A stretch of 64,000 bases of DNA from Sporosarcina obsidiansis (GTDB taxonomy: Bacteria; Bacillota; Bacilli; Bacillales_A; Planococcaceae): contig NZ_WHVW01000004.1 in NCBI RefSeq assembly GCF_009651005.1, positions 124,001 through 188,000 of the forward strand, given 5' to 3'. The notes beneath the pieces are model-generated. The model saw only the letters and a program-made list of their open reading frames with translations, searched no databases and had not been told where the DNA came from. Made by a program: the position numbers and the translations under genes. Below are positions 40,570 through 50,232 of this stretch, piece after piece (positions within the stretch are counted from its first letter, which is position 1; each line of letters starts with the position of its first letter).

Positions 40570-41298
40570 ATGTTCGTGAAGAAAGATCCGAGGCATTTAT
40601 ATGTTCAGGTCATCGAGCGTCTAAAGCAAGATATCCAGTTAGGGCGGTTTCAAGAAAATCAACGACTCCCCTCAGAAGCGAGACTCTCGGAGTTACTGGG
40701 GGTAAGCCGTGCAACTTTACGTGAGGCTTTTCGAGTGTTGGAAGAAGAGAAAGTAATCTTCAGAAAGCATGGAGTAGGAACATTTGTCACTTCCCAGCCG
40801 ATGGTTTTGTCGGGAATTGAGCAGCTTTCAAGTATTACGACGATGATCCGCAATGCGAATATGGAGCCCGGCACGATTGTGCAAGATATTTCGTTCATCC
40901 CAATGACCGAAGAGTTGAAAAAACGTTTTAACATTACAGATGATCAGATGTATTTCCAAATTAAACGTATTCGAACAGCTAATGGTGAACCAGTAGTATA
41001 TTGTGTGGATCATGTGTTGCTAGAATGTTTGCCCGACGGAATCGAAAGTCAACTTGACGCATCATTATTTGATACAATCGAGAAGTCTGGATTAATTCGA
41101 ATTGGACAGGCCGTTGCAGAAATAGAACCAATTAGTTACCATCCAGAAGCATTTGAAGCATTGTCATGTGATTCTTCGCAATCTCTTTTATCACTATCTC
41201 AAGAACATTTCAGCGAAGAAGGAAAAATGGTTCTTTATTCAAAAAACTTTTTCCGCGCAGATAAATTTAAGTTCCATGTAGTCCGTAAACGGGTATAA
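40570..41298 (+). CDS. ymfC: GntR family transcriptional regulator (YmfC-like)
   Basis: A 242-residue GntR/HutC-subfamily regulator: winged helix-turn-helix (LPSEARLSELLGVSRATLREAFRVLEEEKVI, about 28-60) and a UTRA-like effector domain (about 85-238). The adjacent nucleoside importer makes nucleoside uptake control a reasonable guess. ATG 40570 follows GGGAGGTGG. GACGTC just upstream (40549-40554) and GACGT-ATA-ACGTC just downstream (41299-41311) may be operator half-sites. Confidence 0.88.
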   Translation: MFVKKDPRHLYVQVIERLKQDIQLGRFQENQRLPSEARLSELLGVSRATLREAFRVLEEEKVIFRKHGVGTFVTSQPMVLSGIEQLSSITTMIRNANMEPGTIVQDISFIPMTEELKKRFNITDDQMYFQIKRIRTANGEPVVYCVDHVLLECLPDGIESQLDASLFDTIEKSGLIRIGQAVAEIEPISYHPEAFEALSCDSSQSLLSLSQEHFSEEGKMVLYSKNFFRADKFKFHVVRKRV

Positions 41299-41352
41299 GA
41301 CGTATAACGTCCTGATTTCATACCAAAATTATGACAGGGGAGGTCATTATTG

Positions 41353-42444
41353 ATGAAGAAAAGAAAATTTGGGTTGGCTATGTCTTTAGTGTTAGCTGCG
41401 GGTACGATGTTAGCTGCTTGTGGTTCTGACAAAAAAGACGATAATAATGCAGGTGAAAAGCCAGCAACGGGTAATGATACCGAAAAGAGTGAATTCTCTA
41501 TTGCCATGGTAACAGACGTTGGGGGAATAGATGACAAATCTTTCAACCAATCAGCTTGGAAAGGCGTTAAAGAATTTGGGGAAGAGCAAGGATGGAAAAA
41601 GGGTGAGGGCGGATTTGATTATTTGCAATCTACAGACCCGTCAGATTACACAACGAACTTAAATAACTTGGCTCGACGCGACTTTAATTTAATATTCGGT
41701 GTTGGTTACTTGATGGAAGATGCTATCAGTGATATTGCTGCACAGCAAAAAGATACTGAATTCGCAATTATTGATGGTGTAGTAGATGCACCGAACGTGA
41801 CGAATGTTCTATTTAAAGAGCAAGAAGGTGGATTTCTTGCAGGTGTTGCAGCAGCTTTGATGACGAAGTCTGACAAAATTGGTTTTATTGGCGGTATGGA
41901 TATTCCGGTAATCGAACGTTTTGAAGCTGGTTTCTTGGCAGGTGTTGCAGCAGTTAAGCCAGATATTAAAGTAGATGCTAAATATACAGGTGCGTTCGAT
42001 AAAGCGGAACTTGGTAAAGCAGAAGCAAGCCGTATGTATTCTTCAGGCGTAGATATTATTTTCCACGCTGCAGGTGGTTCAGGTAACGGAGTGTTCTCAG
42101 AAGCGAAAGAACGGAAGCAAGCGGATAAAGATGCATACGTTTGGGTAATTGGAGTAGATTCTGATCAGTATGAAGAAGGTAAAGTTGGCGATGATAACGT
42201 TACGTTAACATCTATGTTAAAGCGTGTAGATGTTGCAGTTAAGGATATTTCGAAATTAGCAATGGAAGGAAACTTCCCTGGTGGAGAGACAAAAGTATAC
42301 GGTCTTCATGATGAGGGCGTATCACTTGCGGATTCTCGCGGTGCCATTCCACAAGATGTACTAGATCAAATTGATGAGTATGCACAAAAGATTGCTGATG
42401 GAGAAATTGAAGTTCCTGAATTCGTAGAGAAAAAGAAGAAATAA
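41353..42444 (+). CDS. nupN: BMP family nucleoside-binding lipoprotein
   Basis: A 363-residue substrate-binding lipoprotein: positively charged signal, hydrophobic core and lipobox LAAC with Cys23, then a Bmp/Med domain ([37 protein letters not shown]). With the three following genes it matches the B. subtilis NupNOPQ (YufNOPQ) guanosine importer; the exact substrate is inferred. The ATG follows GGGGAGG. A terminator after it probably raises its level over the membrane parts. Confidence 0.92.
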   Translation: MKKRKFGLAMSLVLAAGTMLAACGSDKKDDNNAGEKPATGNDTEKSEFSIAMVTDVGGIDDKSFNQSAWKGVKEFGEEQGWKKGEGGFDYLQSTDPSDYTTNLNNLARRDFNLIFGVGYLMEDAISDIAAQQKDTEFAIIDGVVDAPNVTNVLFKEQEGGFLAGVAAALMTKSDKIGFIGGMDIPVIERFEAGFLAGVAAVKPDIKVDAKYTGAFDKAELGKAEASRMYSSGVDIIFHAAGGSGNGVFSEAKERKQADKDAYVWVIGVDSDQYEEGKVGDDNVTLTSMLKRVDVAVKDISKLAMEGNFPGGETKVYGLHDEGVSLADSRGAIPQDVLDQIDEYAQKIADGEIEVPEFVEKKKK

Positions 42445-42457
42445 GTTTCTAAATAAG

Positions 42458-42487
42458 ATAAAGGCCGGTATTTTGCCCGGCCTTTAT
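42458..42487 (+). terminator. Terminator/attenuator after nupN
   Basis: 11-bp stem ATAAAGGCCGG / CCGGCCTTTAT with an 8-nt loop. The T tract is short. About 225 bp of AT-rich sequence without an evident gene follow before nupO. Confidence 0.75.
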
Positions 42488-42712
42488 TTGATTAAAATTT
42501 GTAAAATAAAGGTTCTTTGAAAATGTTCTGGAATCTTTATTTTATTAATTTTAAATTTATGAAATACAAAGTGGAATGCCTGGTCAAATTTAATTTGAGA
42601 GGTGTTAATGCCTTCATATTTTTTGCTTTACATACAACTTTATCAGACTAAGAGCTACATGTAATTCTGCTACATTCAAATGAACTTTATTACTGGCAAG
42701 GAAGTGATTGGA

Positions 42713-44281
42713 ATGGAATATGTTATCGAAATGCTGGATATCTCGAAAAACTTTGGAAACTTCTATGCGAATGACCAGATCACGCTACAACTTGAAAAGG
42801 GCGAAATTCATGCACTGTTAGGAGAAAATGGAGCAGGGAAATCTACATTAATGAATGTCTTGTTCGGACTGTATCAGCCAGATGGCGGAGAGATTCGCGT
42901 CAGAGGTGAAAAGGTGGACATAACGGATCCTAACGTCGCAAATGATCTAGGGATTGGTATGGTTCATCAACATTTTATGTTGGTAGAAAACTTAACGGTC
43001 ACAGAAAACATTATTTTAGGAAGCGAACCGACAAAGTCAGGCATGATTAATATTAAAGATTCCGCAAAAAAAGTGGAAGAGATTTCAAAAACCTATGGGC
43101 TAGATGTCGATCCCTATGCGAAAATTGAAGATATTTCAGTTGGGATGCAGCAACGAGTAGAAATTTTAAAAACGTTATATCGAGGGGCAGATATTTTAAT
43201 ATTCGATGAGCCGACAGCTTCTTTGACACCTCAAGAAATCGAAGAACTTTTAAACATCATGCGCAAACTTGTTGCAGAAGGAAAATCCATCATTCTGATC
43301 ACGCATAAATTGCAAGAGATTATGAATGTTTCAGACAAGGTAACAGTGATTCGTAAAGGTAAAGGAATTGGCACTGTGATCACTGCAGAAACAAATCCGG
43401 AAGAATTGGCAACACTAATGGTTGGTCGGCAAGTGACATTCAAAACCGAAAAAGGACCTTCTCATCCGACAGAAGAAGTATTGAAAATCGAAGACTTAGT
43501 TGTCAATGATTATCGTGGAATTGCGAAGTTAAAAGGTCTCAATCTCTCTGTACGTAGGGGTGAAATCGTAGGGATCGCCGGGATCGATGGCAACGGGCAG
43601 TCTGAATTGATCGAAGCTATTACAGGGCTGACAAAAGTGAAAAGTGGAAAAGTCTACATTAATTCAATAGACGTCACAAACAAAAAACCGAGAAAAATCA
43701 CGGAAACAGGAATTGGACATATCCCACAAGACCGCCATAAACATGGTCTCATCCTAGATTTTTCAGTTGGTTATAACGCAGCCTTGCAATCGTATTATCA
43801 CGAACCATTTTCAAAAAATGGAATCATGAACTATAAAGTTGTAAATGAAAAAGCAAAAAGTCTGATTGAAGAATTTGATGTGAGAACGCAAGGCGTGGAT
43901 GAACTGGCAAGAGCATTGTCGGGAGGAAACCAGCAGAAATTAATCATCGGTCGTGAAGTACTTCGTAATCCTGATTTGCTAATTGCTGCTTTGCCAACGA
44001 GAGGCTTGGACGTTGGGGCGATTGAGTTTATTCACCGGCGTTTGATCGAACAGCGCGACAGTGGGAAAGCTGTTCTTCTTATCACATTTGAACTTGATGA
44101 AGTAATGAATGTATCGGACCGTATTTCTGTCATTTATGATGGCGCGATAGTGGGTACTGTCACTCCACAAGAAACAACTGAACAAGCGCTAGGGTTAATG
44201 ATGGCAGGTCATTCGAAAAGTGCAGCACTAAACGTAGAGAAGGCCGATCGGAAAGATGGTGATGAACATCATGTCGAATAG
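42713..44281 (+). CDS. nupO: Nucleoside ABC transporter ATP-binding protein
   Basis: A 522-residue double-NBD ATPase of the sugar/nucleoside (RbsA-like) type. NBD1 has Walker A GENGAGKS and Walker B ILIFDEPTASL; NBD2 has a degenerate Walker A (GIDGNGQS) and signature LSGGNQQ, as usual for this class. ATG 42713 is favoured by AAGGAAGTG; ATG 42680 opens a longer frame without a good ribosome binding site. It overlaps nupP. Confidence 0.93.
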   Translation: MEYVIEMLDISKNFGNFYANDQITLQLEKGEIHALLGENGAGKSTLMNVLFGLYQPDGGEIRVRGEKVDITDPNVANDLGIGMVHQHFMLVENLTVTENIILGSEPTKSGMINIKDSAKKVEEISKTYGLDVDPYAKIEDISVGMQQRVEILKTLYRGADILIFDEPTASLTPQEIEELLNIMRKLVAEGKSIILITHKLQEIMNVSDKVTVIRKGKGIGTVITAETNPEELATLMVGRQVTFKTEKGPSHPTEEVLKIEDLVVNDYRGIAKLKGLNLSVRRGEIVGIAGIDGNGQSELIEAITGLTKVKSGKVYINSIDVTNKKPRKITETGIGHIPQDRHKHGLILDFSVGYNAALQSYYHEPFSKNGIMNYKVVNEKAKSLIEEFDVRTQGVDELARALSGGNQQKLIIGREVLRNPDLLIAALPTRGLDVGAIEFIHRRLIEQRDSGKAVLLITFELDEVMNVSDRISVIYDGAIVGTVTPQETTEQALGLMMAGHSKSAALNVEKADRKDGDEHHVE

Positions 44282-45317
44282 AATGATTAATATACTAGTG
44301 CCGGTGATTTCGATCATTTTAGGTCTCCTAGTGGGCGCAGTCGTAATGTTAATTAGTGACTATAATCCAATTACAGGATATACGGCTTTATGGAATGGTA
44401 TTTTTGGTGATTCTTATGTGATTGGGGAAACAATCCGTCAAATCAGTCCATATATACTTGCTGGGTTAGCGGTAGCATTCGCATACAGAACGGGACTCTT
44501 CAATATTGGAGTTGAAGGTCAACTAATTGTGGGATGGTTTGCAGCAGCTTATGTAGGTATGGCATTCGATCTTCCCAAAATTATTCACTTACCGCTCGCA
44601 CTACTGGCAGCAGCATTAGCGGGCGCATTATGGGGACTTGTACCAGGTATTTTACGAGCTACATTAAAAGTACACGAAGTAATTGTTACGATTATGATGA
44701 ACTATATTGCACTACACGTAGTTAATGCATTAATAAAAACTATTTCTGGCGGTGGGTTTAAAACAGAAAGAATTAAAGAGACAGCATCGTTGCGATCTGA
44801 ATTTTTATCTAATCTAACAGATTATTCAACATTACACTATGGAATATTTGTGGCGTTGGCAATGGTTGTTGTGATGTGGTTTATCTTGGAGAAAACTAAG
44901 ACAGGATTTGAATTGAAGTCAGTCGGTTTTAATGATAATGCCTCAAAGTATGCAGGAATGAGTGTAAATAAAAATATTGTGATGGCAATGGTCATTTCAG
45001 GTGCATTTGCAGGTTTAGGCGGTGCAATGGAAGCGCTTGGAACATTTGGTAATATGTCTTCGATGGGCGGTTTTACCGGCATTGGTTTTGATGGAATTGC
45101 CGTAGCTCTACTAGGTGCTAATACACCACTAGGAGTCATTTTTGGTGCGTCTTTGTTTGGCTCATTGAAATATGGTGCCAACAATATGCCAAATGAGGCT
45201 GGAATACCAGTGGAAATTGTTTCAATCATTATAGCACTTGTTATTTTCTTTGTTGCTTGCGGTTATATTATCCGTGTAGGATTAGAACGTTTACGTAATA
45301 AGAAGGAGGCGAAGTAA
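44262..45317 (+). CDS. nupP: Nucleoside ABC transporter permease (first)
   Basis: A 351-residue permease of the branched-chain/ribose type with about 8-9 hydrophobic helices and the GLFNIGVEGQLIVGWF motif. It starts 20 bp before the nupO end; ATG 44262 is best spaced from GGAAAG, with 44256 and 44271 as alternatives. It pairs with NupQ to form the channel. Confidence 0.93.
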   Translation: MNIMSNRMINILVPVISIILGLLVGAVVMLISDYNPITGYTALWNGIFGDSYVIGETIRQISPYILAGLAVAFAYRTGLFNIGVEGQLIVGWFAAAYVGMAFDLPKIIHLPLALLAAALAGALWGLVPGILRATLKVHEVIVTIMMNYIALHVVNALIKTISGGGFKTERIKETASLRSEFLSNLTDYSTLHYGIFVALAMVVVMWFILEKTKTGFELKSVGFNDNASKYAGMSVNKNIVMAMVISGAFAGLGGAMEALGTFGNMSSMGGFTGIGFDGIAVALLGANTPLGVIFGASLFGSLKYGANNMPNEAGIPVEIVSIIIALVIFFVACGYIIRVGLERLRNKKEAK

Positions 45318-45318
45318 G

Positions 45319-46272
45319 ATGTTAGATGTGCTATATTTCATCGTTCCTATAACGATTGCTTCTGCTGCCCCTCTTATTTTTACTGCAATTGGTGGTGTGT
45401 TTTCCGAACGATCAGGGGTCATAAACATTGGTTTGGAAGGTCTAATGATCATGGGTGCTTTCATTGGGATTTTATTCAACTTGTTTTTTGCGGATTCTTT
45501 GGGCAGTTGGACACCTTGGATAGCCTTGCTAGTAGCCATGCTAGTATCCGCTTTATTCGCTACCTTACACGCGGTCGCTTCCATTTCATTTCGAGCAGAT
45601 CAAGTCGTCTCGGGTGTAGCAATTAACATGTTGGGTCTGGCCATTGCCTTATTTTCTGTTAAGATGATTTTCGGTAAAGGGCAGACAGACTTTATTCAGG
45701 AGAAGATTCCAAGATTCAATGTTCCATACTTGCAAGATATCCCAATTATTGGACCGATGTTTTTTAAATTAGTATATGGGTCTTCGATTATCGCAATAGC
45801 TGTAGCAATTATCGCTTGGTTCGTTATTTATAAGACGCCATTTGGTTTGCGTTTACGTTCTGTAGGTGAACATCCAATGGCTGCAGATACAATGGGAATC
45901 AAGGTTACGAAAATACGTTATATTGCCGTAATTATTTCTGGTGGTCTTGCGGGAATTGGTGGGGCGGTTTATTCACAGACAATTACCAACGATTTTGGAC
46001 ATGCTACAATTAACGGCCAAGGATTTATGGCCCTTGCCGCGATGATTTTCGGAAAATGGCATCCCCTAGGTGCTATGGGGGCCGCTTTATTCTTCGGGTT
46101 CGCGCAAGCTTTGGCAATTAGTTCTTCAAGTATAAAGTTTTTATCAGATATACCAGCTGTGTACTTCCATATATTCCCGTACGTTCTAACGATCTTAGCG
46201 TTGGCTGGATTCCTTGGGAAAGCGAATGCACCAAAAGCACTTGGGAAACCTTATATAAAAGGAAATCGATAA
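45319..46272 (+). CDS. nupQ: Nucleoside ABC transporter permease (second)
   Basis: A 317-residue permease homologous to NupP (GVINIGLEGLMIMGAF motif; GLRLRSVGEHPMAADTMGI cytoplasmic loop), about 8 membrane helices. ATG 45319 lies one base after the nupP stop with AAGGAGG upstream. Last gene of the importer, followed by a terminator and an unusual repeat array. Confidence 0.94.
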   Translation: MLDVLYFIVPITIASAAPLIFTAIGGVFSERSGVINIGLEGLMIMGAFIGILFNLFFADSLGSWTPWIALLVAMLVSALFATLHAVASISFRADQVVSGVAINMLGLAIALFSVKMIFGKGQTDFIQEKIPRFNVPYLQDIPIIGPMFFKLVYGSSIIAIAVAIIAWFVIYKTPFGLRLRSVGEHPMAADTMGIKVTKIRYIAVIISGGLAGIGGAVYSQTITNDFGHATINGQGFMALAAMIFGKWHPLGAMGAALFFGFAQALAISSSSIKFLSDIPAVYFHIFPYVLTILALAGFLGKANAPKALGKPYIKGNR

Positions 46273-46279
46273 TATTCGT

Positions 46280-46325
46280 GAAAAGCTATCTGAAGAAAAT
46301 TTTACTTCGGATAGCTTTTCTGGGT
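46280..46325 (+). terminator. Terminator after nupQ
   Basis: 16-bp stem GAAAAGCTATCTGAAG / CTTCGGATAGCTTTTC (one G-U) with a 9-nt AT-rich loop. The T tract lies within and just after the 3' arm. Confidence 0.75.
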
Positions 46326-46326
46326 T

Positions 46327-46710
46327 TGTCGAGGCTCTCCAGCGCTCTCCGCATTTGTTATTATGCAACGCTAGCCTCTCGGGACGTTTCGGATTCTTCA
46401 AAAAGGCAAAAAGCTCCTTTGTGTAGAATCCTCCAACGCCTGTCGCAGCTACCCAGCGCTCTTCGCATTTGTTATCATCCAGCTTCGAGTGGCAGCTGCT
46501 CGGGACGTTTCAGAACTGCTAAAAAGGCAAAAGACGCCTTTGTAGCAGTTCTTCCAACGCCTGTCGCAGCTAAACGCCACTCTCCGCTTTTGTTATCATC
46601 CAGCTTCGAGCGCTAGCCTCTCGGGACGTTTCGGATTCTTCAAAAAGGCAAAACACGCCTTTGTGAAGAATCCTCCAACGCCTGTCGAGGCTCCCCAGCG
46701 CTCTTCGCTT
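46327..46710 (+). repeat. Tandem array of a 121-bp hairpin-forming unit
   Basis: Three tandem units with a 121-bp period (GGGACGTTTC at 46381, 46502 and 46623), preceded by a partial 3' half-unit. Units 2 and 3 fold as one long hairpin: outer stem GAGTGGC/GCCACTC or GAGCGCT/AGCGCTC, second stem AGCTGC/GCAGCT or AGCCTC/GAGGCT, a conserved internal loop (TCGGGACGTTTC opposite TCCAACGCCTGTC), then AGAACTGCTA/TAGCAGTTCT or GGATTCTTCA/TGAAGAATCC continued by AAAAGGC/GCCTTTG. A conserved linker TTTGTTATCATCCAGCTTC joins units. Unit 1 has mismatches. An open frame across it (46278-46616) looks accidental. Confidence 0.85.
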
Positions 46711-46771
46711 TAGCTTAAGTGTATTATTTTCCATTTTGGGAGCTAAAATGTATAGTGAGGATAGGAATTCA

Positions 46772-46777
46772 TATAAT
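46772..46777 (+). promoter_or_regulatory. Possible -10 box for ymfF operon
   Basis: TATAAT 28 bp before the ymfF ATG; the -35 at 17 bp (TGTATA) is weak. The remaining stretch between the repeat array and this site shows no gene. Confidence 0.35.
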
Positions 46778-46799
46778 AAGGTAAACGAGAGGTGTTTGT

Positions 46800-48074
46800 A
46801 TGTTCAATAAAACCAAGTTACAAGATGGAGTTAATTTGTATATACGTAAGACTGAACAATTTAAAACAGTGAATGTCACGATTAAGTGGAAGGCGCCATT
46901 AGATCAAAATACTGCTTCGGAACGGACGGTTCTCGCGAATGTGCTGGAGGAATCGAACAGTCAGTTACCTACTCAAAGTGCGATGCGAAAAGCTTTGGAT
47001 GAGCTATATGGTACCGTGCTGTACACAGATGTTTCGAAAAGAAGCTCTCAGCATATTGTTTCGTTATTTGCAGAAAGTGTAAATGATGAGTATTTTGAAG
47101 GGGAAGATATTTTTAAAAAGCTTTGGCAATTAATTAGAGCCGTTGTGTTTGAACCGAAAGTTGTAAATGGTTCATTTGACAAAGCTGTCGTAGAAAGAGA
47201 AAAACGAACAGTACGTGATCGTATCCGTTCAGTTTATGATGACAAGACGAGATTCGCTCAAAAGCGTATGCTTGAGATTATGCGACCGGATCAGCCAGCT
47301 TCGATTTCTGCTTATGGGACAGAACAAGCAGTTTCATCCATCACTAGTGAAACTCTATTTCAAACGTATAAAGAGATGATTCACAATGACTTGATCGATA
47401 TTTACGTGGTGGGTGATGTAGATGAGCAAGAAATTATCCATCAAATCAAAGAGTTTTTACCTTTTAATGCACGAGCACTTCTTAAACAGACCGAATCAGA
47501 AAATACTCAGTCCACAGAATCTGTAAAAAAGGTTAGAGAGCAACAAGACATGAAGCAAGGAAAGCTACATTTGGGCTTCAGTACACCTGTGAAATTTGGT
47601 CATCCAGATTATAATAAAATGCAAGTGACCAATGGAATATTTGGAGGGTTTGCCCATAGTAAATTGTTTATGAATGTGCGTGAGAAGGAAAGTATGGCTT
47701 ACTACGCAAATAGTGCGTTTGCGTCTCATTATGGCATTGTCTATGTGACGGCAGGTATTGACGCGGAGTTGGAAGAGAAAGCTGTTCAATTAATTGTTGA
47801 ACAATTAAAGGCATTGCAACAAGGTGAAATTACAGAATTAGAATTAGATCAGACAGTGGCCTTACTTGAAAATAGTATCCGTAGTGCCAACGATTCTGCA
47901 CGTAGTCAAATTGATATTTACGATCAATATAAAGAGTTGGACGAGAATTTCACTGCAGAAGGACTAATAAGCAAATGGCAATCTGTGTCATTGGAAGATG
48001 TGAAAGAGATGGCTAAGACGATACAGTTAGAAGTTGTTTATCTGTTATCAGGTAAGGAAGGTGATTCTAAATGA
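46800..48074 (+). CDS. ymfF: YmfF, M16-like peptidase homologue without zinc motif
   Basis: A 424-residue M16-fold protein. The HxxEH motif expected in the first 80 residues is absent, so it is probably the non-catalytic partner of the adjacent YmfH, as in other two-subunit M16 peptidases. AGAGGTG precedes ATG 46800. It overlaps ymfH by 4 bp. Confidence 0.88.
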   Translation: MFNKTKLQDGVNLYIRKTEQFKTVNVTIKWKAPLDQNTASERTVLANVLEESNSQLPTQSAMRKALDELYGTVLYTDVSKRSSQHIVSLFAESVNDEYFEGEDIFKKLWQLIRAVVFEPKVVNGSFDKAVVEREKRTVRDRIRSVYDDKTRFAQKRMLEIMRPDQPASISAYGTEQAVSSITSETLFQTYKEMIHNDLIDIYVVGDVDEQEIIHQIKEFLPFNARALLKQTESENTQSTESVKKVREQQDMKQGKLHLGFSTPVKFGHPDYNKMQVTNGIFGGFAHSKLFMNVREKESMAYYANSAFASHYGIVYVTAGIDAELEEKAVQLIVEQLKALQQGEITELELDQTVALLENSIRSANDSARSQIDIYDQYKELDENFTAEGLISKWQSVSLEDVKEMAKTIQLEVVYLLSGKEGDSK

Positions 48075-49369
48075 AAGAAGTCATATTCAAAGAACTACAA
48101 GAAACAATTTATACGGAAACTTTAGATAATGGTTTGAAAGTAGTCATTTTACCGAAACGTGGTTACTCCAAAACATTTGTGACATTCACGACAAAATACG
48201 GATCAATCGATAGAACATTTAAACCTCATGGGAAAAACGAATTCATTACAGTACCAGATGGAATTGCTCATTTTCTAGAGCATAAAATGTTCGAAAAAGA
48301 AGATGGTGATGTGTTCCAGAAATTTAGTTTAAACGGAGCATCCGCGAATGCGTATACAACATTTGGAAGAACTGCCTATTTATTTTCAGCTACGAATAAA
48401 ATAAAAGAAAATACAGAAGTACTATTGGATTTTGTGCAAGACCCTTATTTCACTAAGCAGACCGTGGATAAGGAGAAAGGGATTATTGCCCAGGAAATAA
48501 CGATGTATGACGACCAACCTGATTGGCGCCTATACTTTGGAACAATAGAAAATCTCTACGAAAATCATCCAGTGAAAATTGACATAGCTGGTACGGTAGA
48601 GTCTATTCAAGATATAACGGCAGAGCACTTATATACTTGTTATGAAACGTTCTATCATCCGTCCAATATGCTGCTGTTCATTGTGGGTGCAGTGAATCCT
48701 GAAGAAATGATGGCTTTCGTTAAAGAAAATCAATCGAAAAAATCATTTGATCAGCCGGAAGCAATTGAACGTCAGTTTCCAACTGAATCAAAAGCCGTAG
48801 CAATTCCAGATCGAACATTGACTATGGATGTTTCAAAGCCGAAACTTAATATCGGTATGAAATGCACGGCTACAGCTCTTCAAGGGCAGGATCTATTAGA
48901 GACAGAGCTATCCGCTAATCTAGTACTGGATAGTCTGTTTGGGCGTACTTCTCCATTTTATGAGAAGGCGTATGAAGAGGGCTTTATTGATGAGTCGTTT
49001 TCATACGAATTTTCACTAGAAGATGGGTATGGATTTGCTATGATTGGATCAGATACAGAAGAGCCTGAGAAGTTAGAGAAGTTAATCCAACAAACGATTA
49101 AAGAAGCGAAAGAAAACTGGCCTGTAAAAGAGGAAGACTTGGAAAGAATGAGAAGAAAGAAAATCGGTCAGTTTATGCGTTCACTGAATTCTATAGAGTT
49201 TATTGCAAACCAATATACCCGCTATGAATTTAATGAAATGAATTTATTTAATGTGGTGCCTACATTGGAAAAGTTATCAATGGAAAAATTAAAGCAAGCA
49301 TTTTCAACATTTTCTGATGATAGTAGTTATTCAATATTTAAAGTGCTGCCGCCTGTAGATGCACAATGA
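48071..49369 (+). CDS. ymfH: YmfH, M16 family zinc peptidase
   Basis: A 432-residue peptidase with an intact inverted zinc motif HFLEH (GIAHFLEHKMFEKEDG, about residue 67) and the third-ligand helix KEKGIIAQEITMYDD about 75 residues later. With YmfF it likely forms a heterodimer. It starts in the ymfF stop and ends in the ymfI start, so the three genes are translated together. Confidence 0.9.
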   Translation: MKEVIFKELQETIYTETLDNGLKVVILPKRGYSKTFVTFTTKYGSIDRTFKPHGKNEFITVPDGIAHFLEHKMFEKEDGDVFQKFSLNGASANAYTTFGRTAYLFSATNKIKENTEVLLDFVQDPYFTKQTVDKEKGIIAQEITMYDDQPDWRLYFGTIENLYENHPVKIDIAGTVESIQDITAEHLYTCYETFYHPSNMLLFIVGAVNPEEMMAFVKENQSKKSFDQPEAIERQFPTESKAVAIPDRTLTMDVSKPKLNIGMKCTATALQGQDLLETELSANLVLDSLFGRTSPFYEKAYEEGFIDESFSYEFSLEDGYGFAMIGSDTEEPEKLEKLIQQTIKEAKENWPVKEEDLERMRRKKIGQFMRSLNSIEFIANQYTRYEFNEMNLFNVVPTLEKLSMEKLKQAFSTFSDDSSYSIFKVLPPVDAQ

Positions 49370-50100
49370 TGCCGTCTCGCTTTGCACTTGTTTTGGGAGC
49401 TTCAGGTGGAATTGGAGAAGCGATTTGTCAACAGTTAGCAGCAGCAGGATGGTCTCTTTATTTACATTACAATTCCAATAGGCAACAGGTGGAGTTATTA
49501 CTGAAACGTTTGCAAGAAGAATATCCACATCTTGAGTTTTACAGTGTTCAAGCTGACTTTAGAGTGGAGCAGGCCGCAACAGAGTTAGCTTCGAAAATTC
49601 AAAGCGTACAAGCCATTGTGGTTGCTAATGGGCAAGCTGTCGTTTCGTTATTGTCTGATACAACAGAGTTGGAAATGGCAGAGCTGTGGCGGGTTCATAT
49701 GCAGAATCCAGCTCGTCTCATTGCAATATTGTCTTCAAAGCTGCGTAAATATCCTGTCTCTTATGTTTTATTTATTGGTTCCATATGGGGGAGTACAGGG
49801 GCAGCTGGAGAAGTCATGTATTCAGCAGTAAAAGGCGCACAACATGCGTTTGTGAAAGCATATGCCAAGGAGGCAGCCTATTCAGGCGTGCGGGTCAATG
49901 CGATTGCACCGGGATGGATAGACACACGAATGAATCAAGAATTTTCTTTGGAAGAACGTCAGATGGTCCTAGAACAAATTCCCCTATTATCTGTTGGTAC
50001 ACCGCAAGAAATAGCAAATATGGTCGAATTTATGCTTAGTGGCAAGGCAGATTACATGACTGGGGAAATAGTTAAGATCAATGGTGGTTGGTATATGTGA
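49366..50100 (+). CDS. ymfI: YmfI, short-chain dehydrogenase/reductase
   Basis: A 244-residue SDR with the NADP loop GASGGIGE, active-site YSAVK (Tyr and Lys) and the GWIDTRMN segment. In B. subtilis YmfI is reported to act in the aminopentanol modification of elongation factor P; I infer the same role by synteny only. It overlaps ymfH (ATGATG). Confidence 0.9.
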   Translation: MMPSRFALVLGASGGIGEAICQQLAAAGWSLYLHYNSNRQQVELLLKRLQEEYPHLEFYSVQADFRVEQAATELASKIQSVQAIVVANGQAVVSLLSDTTELEMAELWRVHMQNPARLIAILSSKLRKYPVSYVLFIGSIWGSTGAAGEVMYSAVKGAQHAFVKAYAKEAAYSGVRVNAIAPGWIDTRMNQEFSLEERQMVLEQIPLLSVGTPQEIANMVEFMLSGKADYMTGEIVKINGGWYM

Positions 50101-50108
50101 TTCTATGA

Positions 50109-50143
50109 GAAAAGGACGGTTATTGAAGTCCTTTTCTTTTTTT
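50109..50143 (+). terminator. Terminator after ymfI
   Basis: 9-bp perfect stem GAAAAGGAC / GTCCTTTTC with a 10-nt loop and a T7 run. Confidence 0.85.
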
Positions 50144-50232
50144 CTTTTCTTCACTCTGGCTATCCGTTATTATAGAACTAAGTGTAGACTTATGCGTCCT
50201 ATATAAAGAAGTCAAATGAAGGAGTGTGTCGA

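Noticed and set aside
42488-42712. AT-rich gap between nupN and nupO examined for a CodY box or small gene
   Set aside because: No convincing match to the CodY consensus and no frame with a ribosome binding site before ATG 42713.
46278-46616. 112-codon open frame across the repeat array
   Set aside because: It lacks a clear ribosome binding site, starts in the nupQ terminator, and the repeats differ in ways that keep RNA pairing rather than amino acids.
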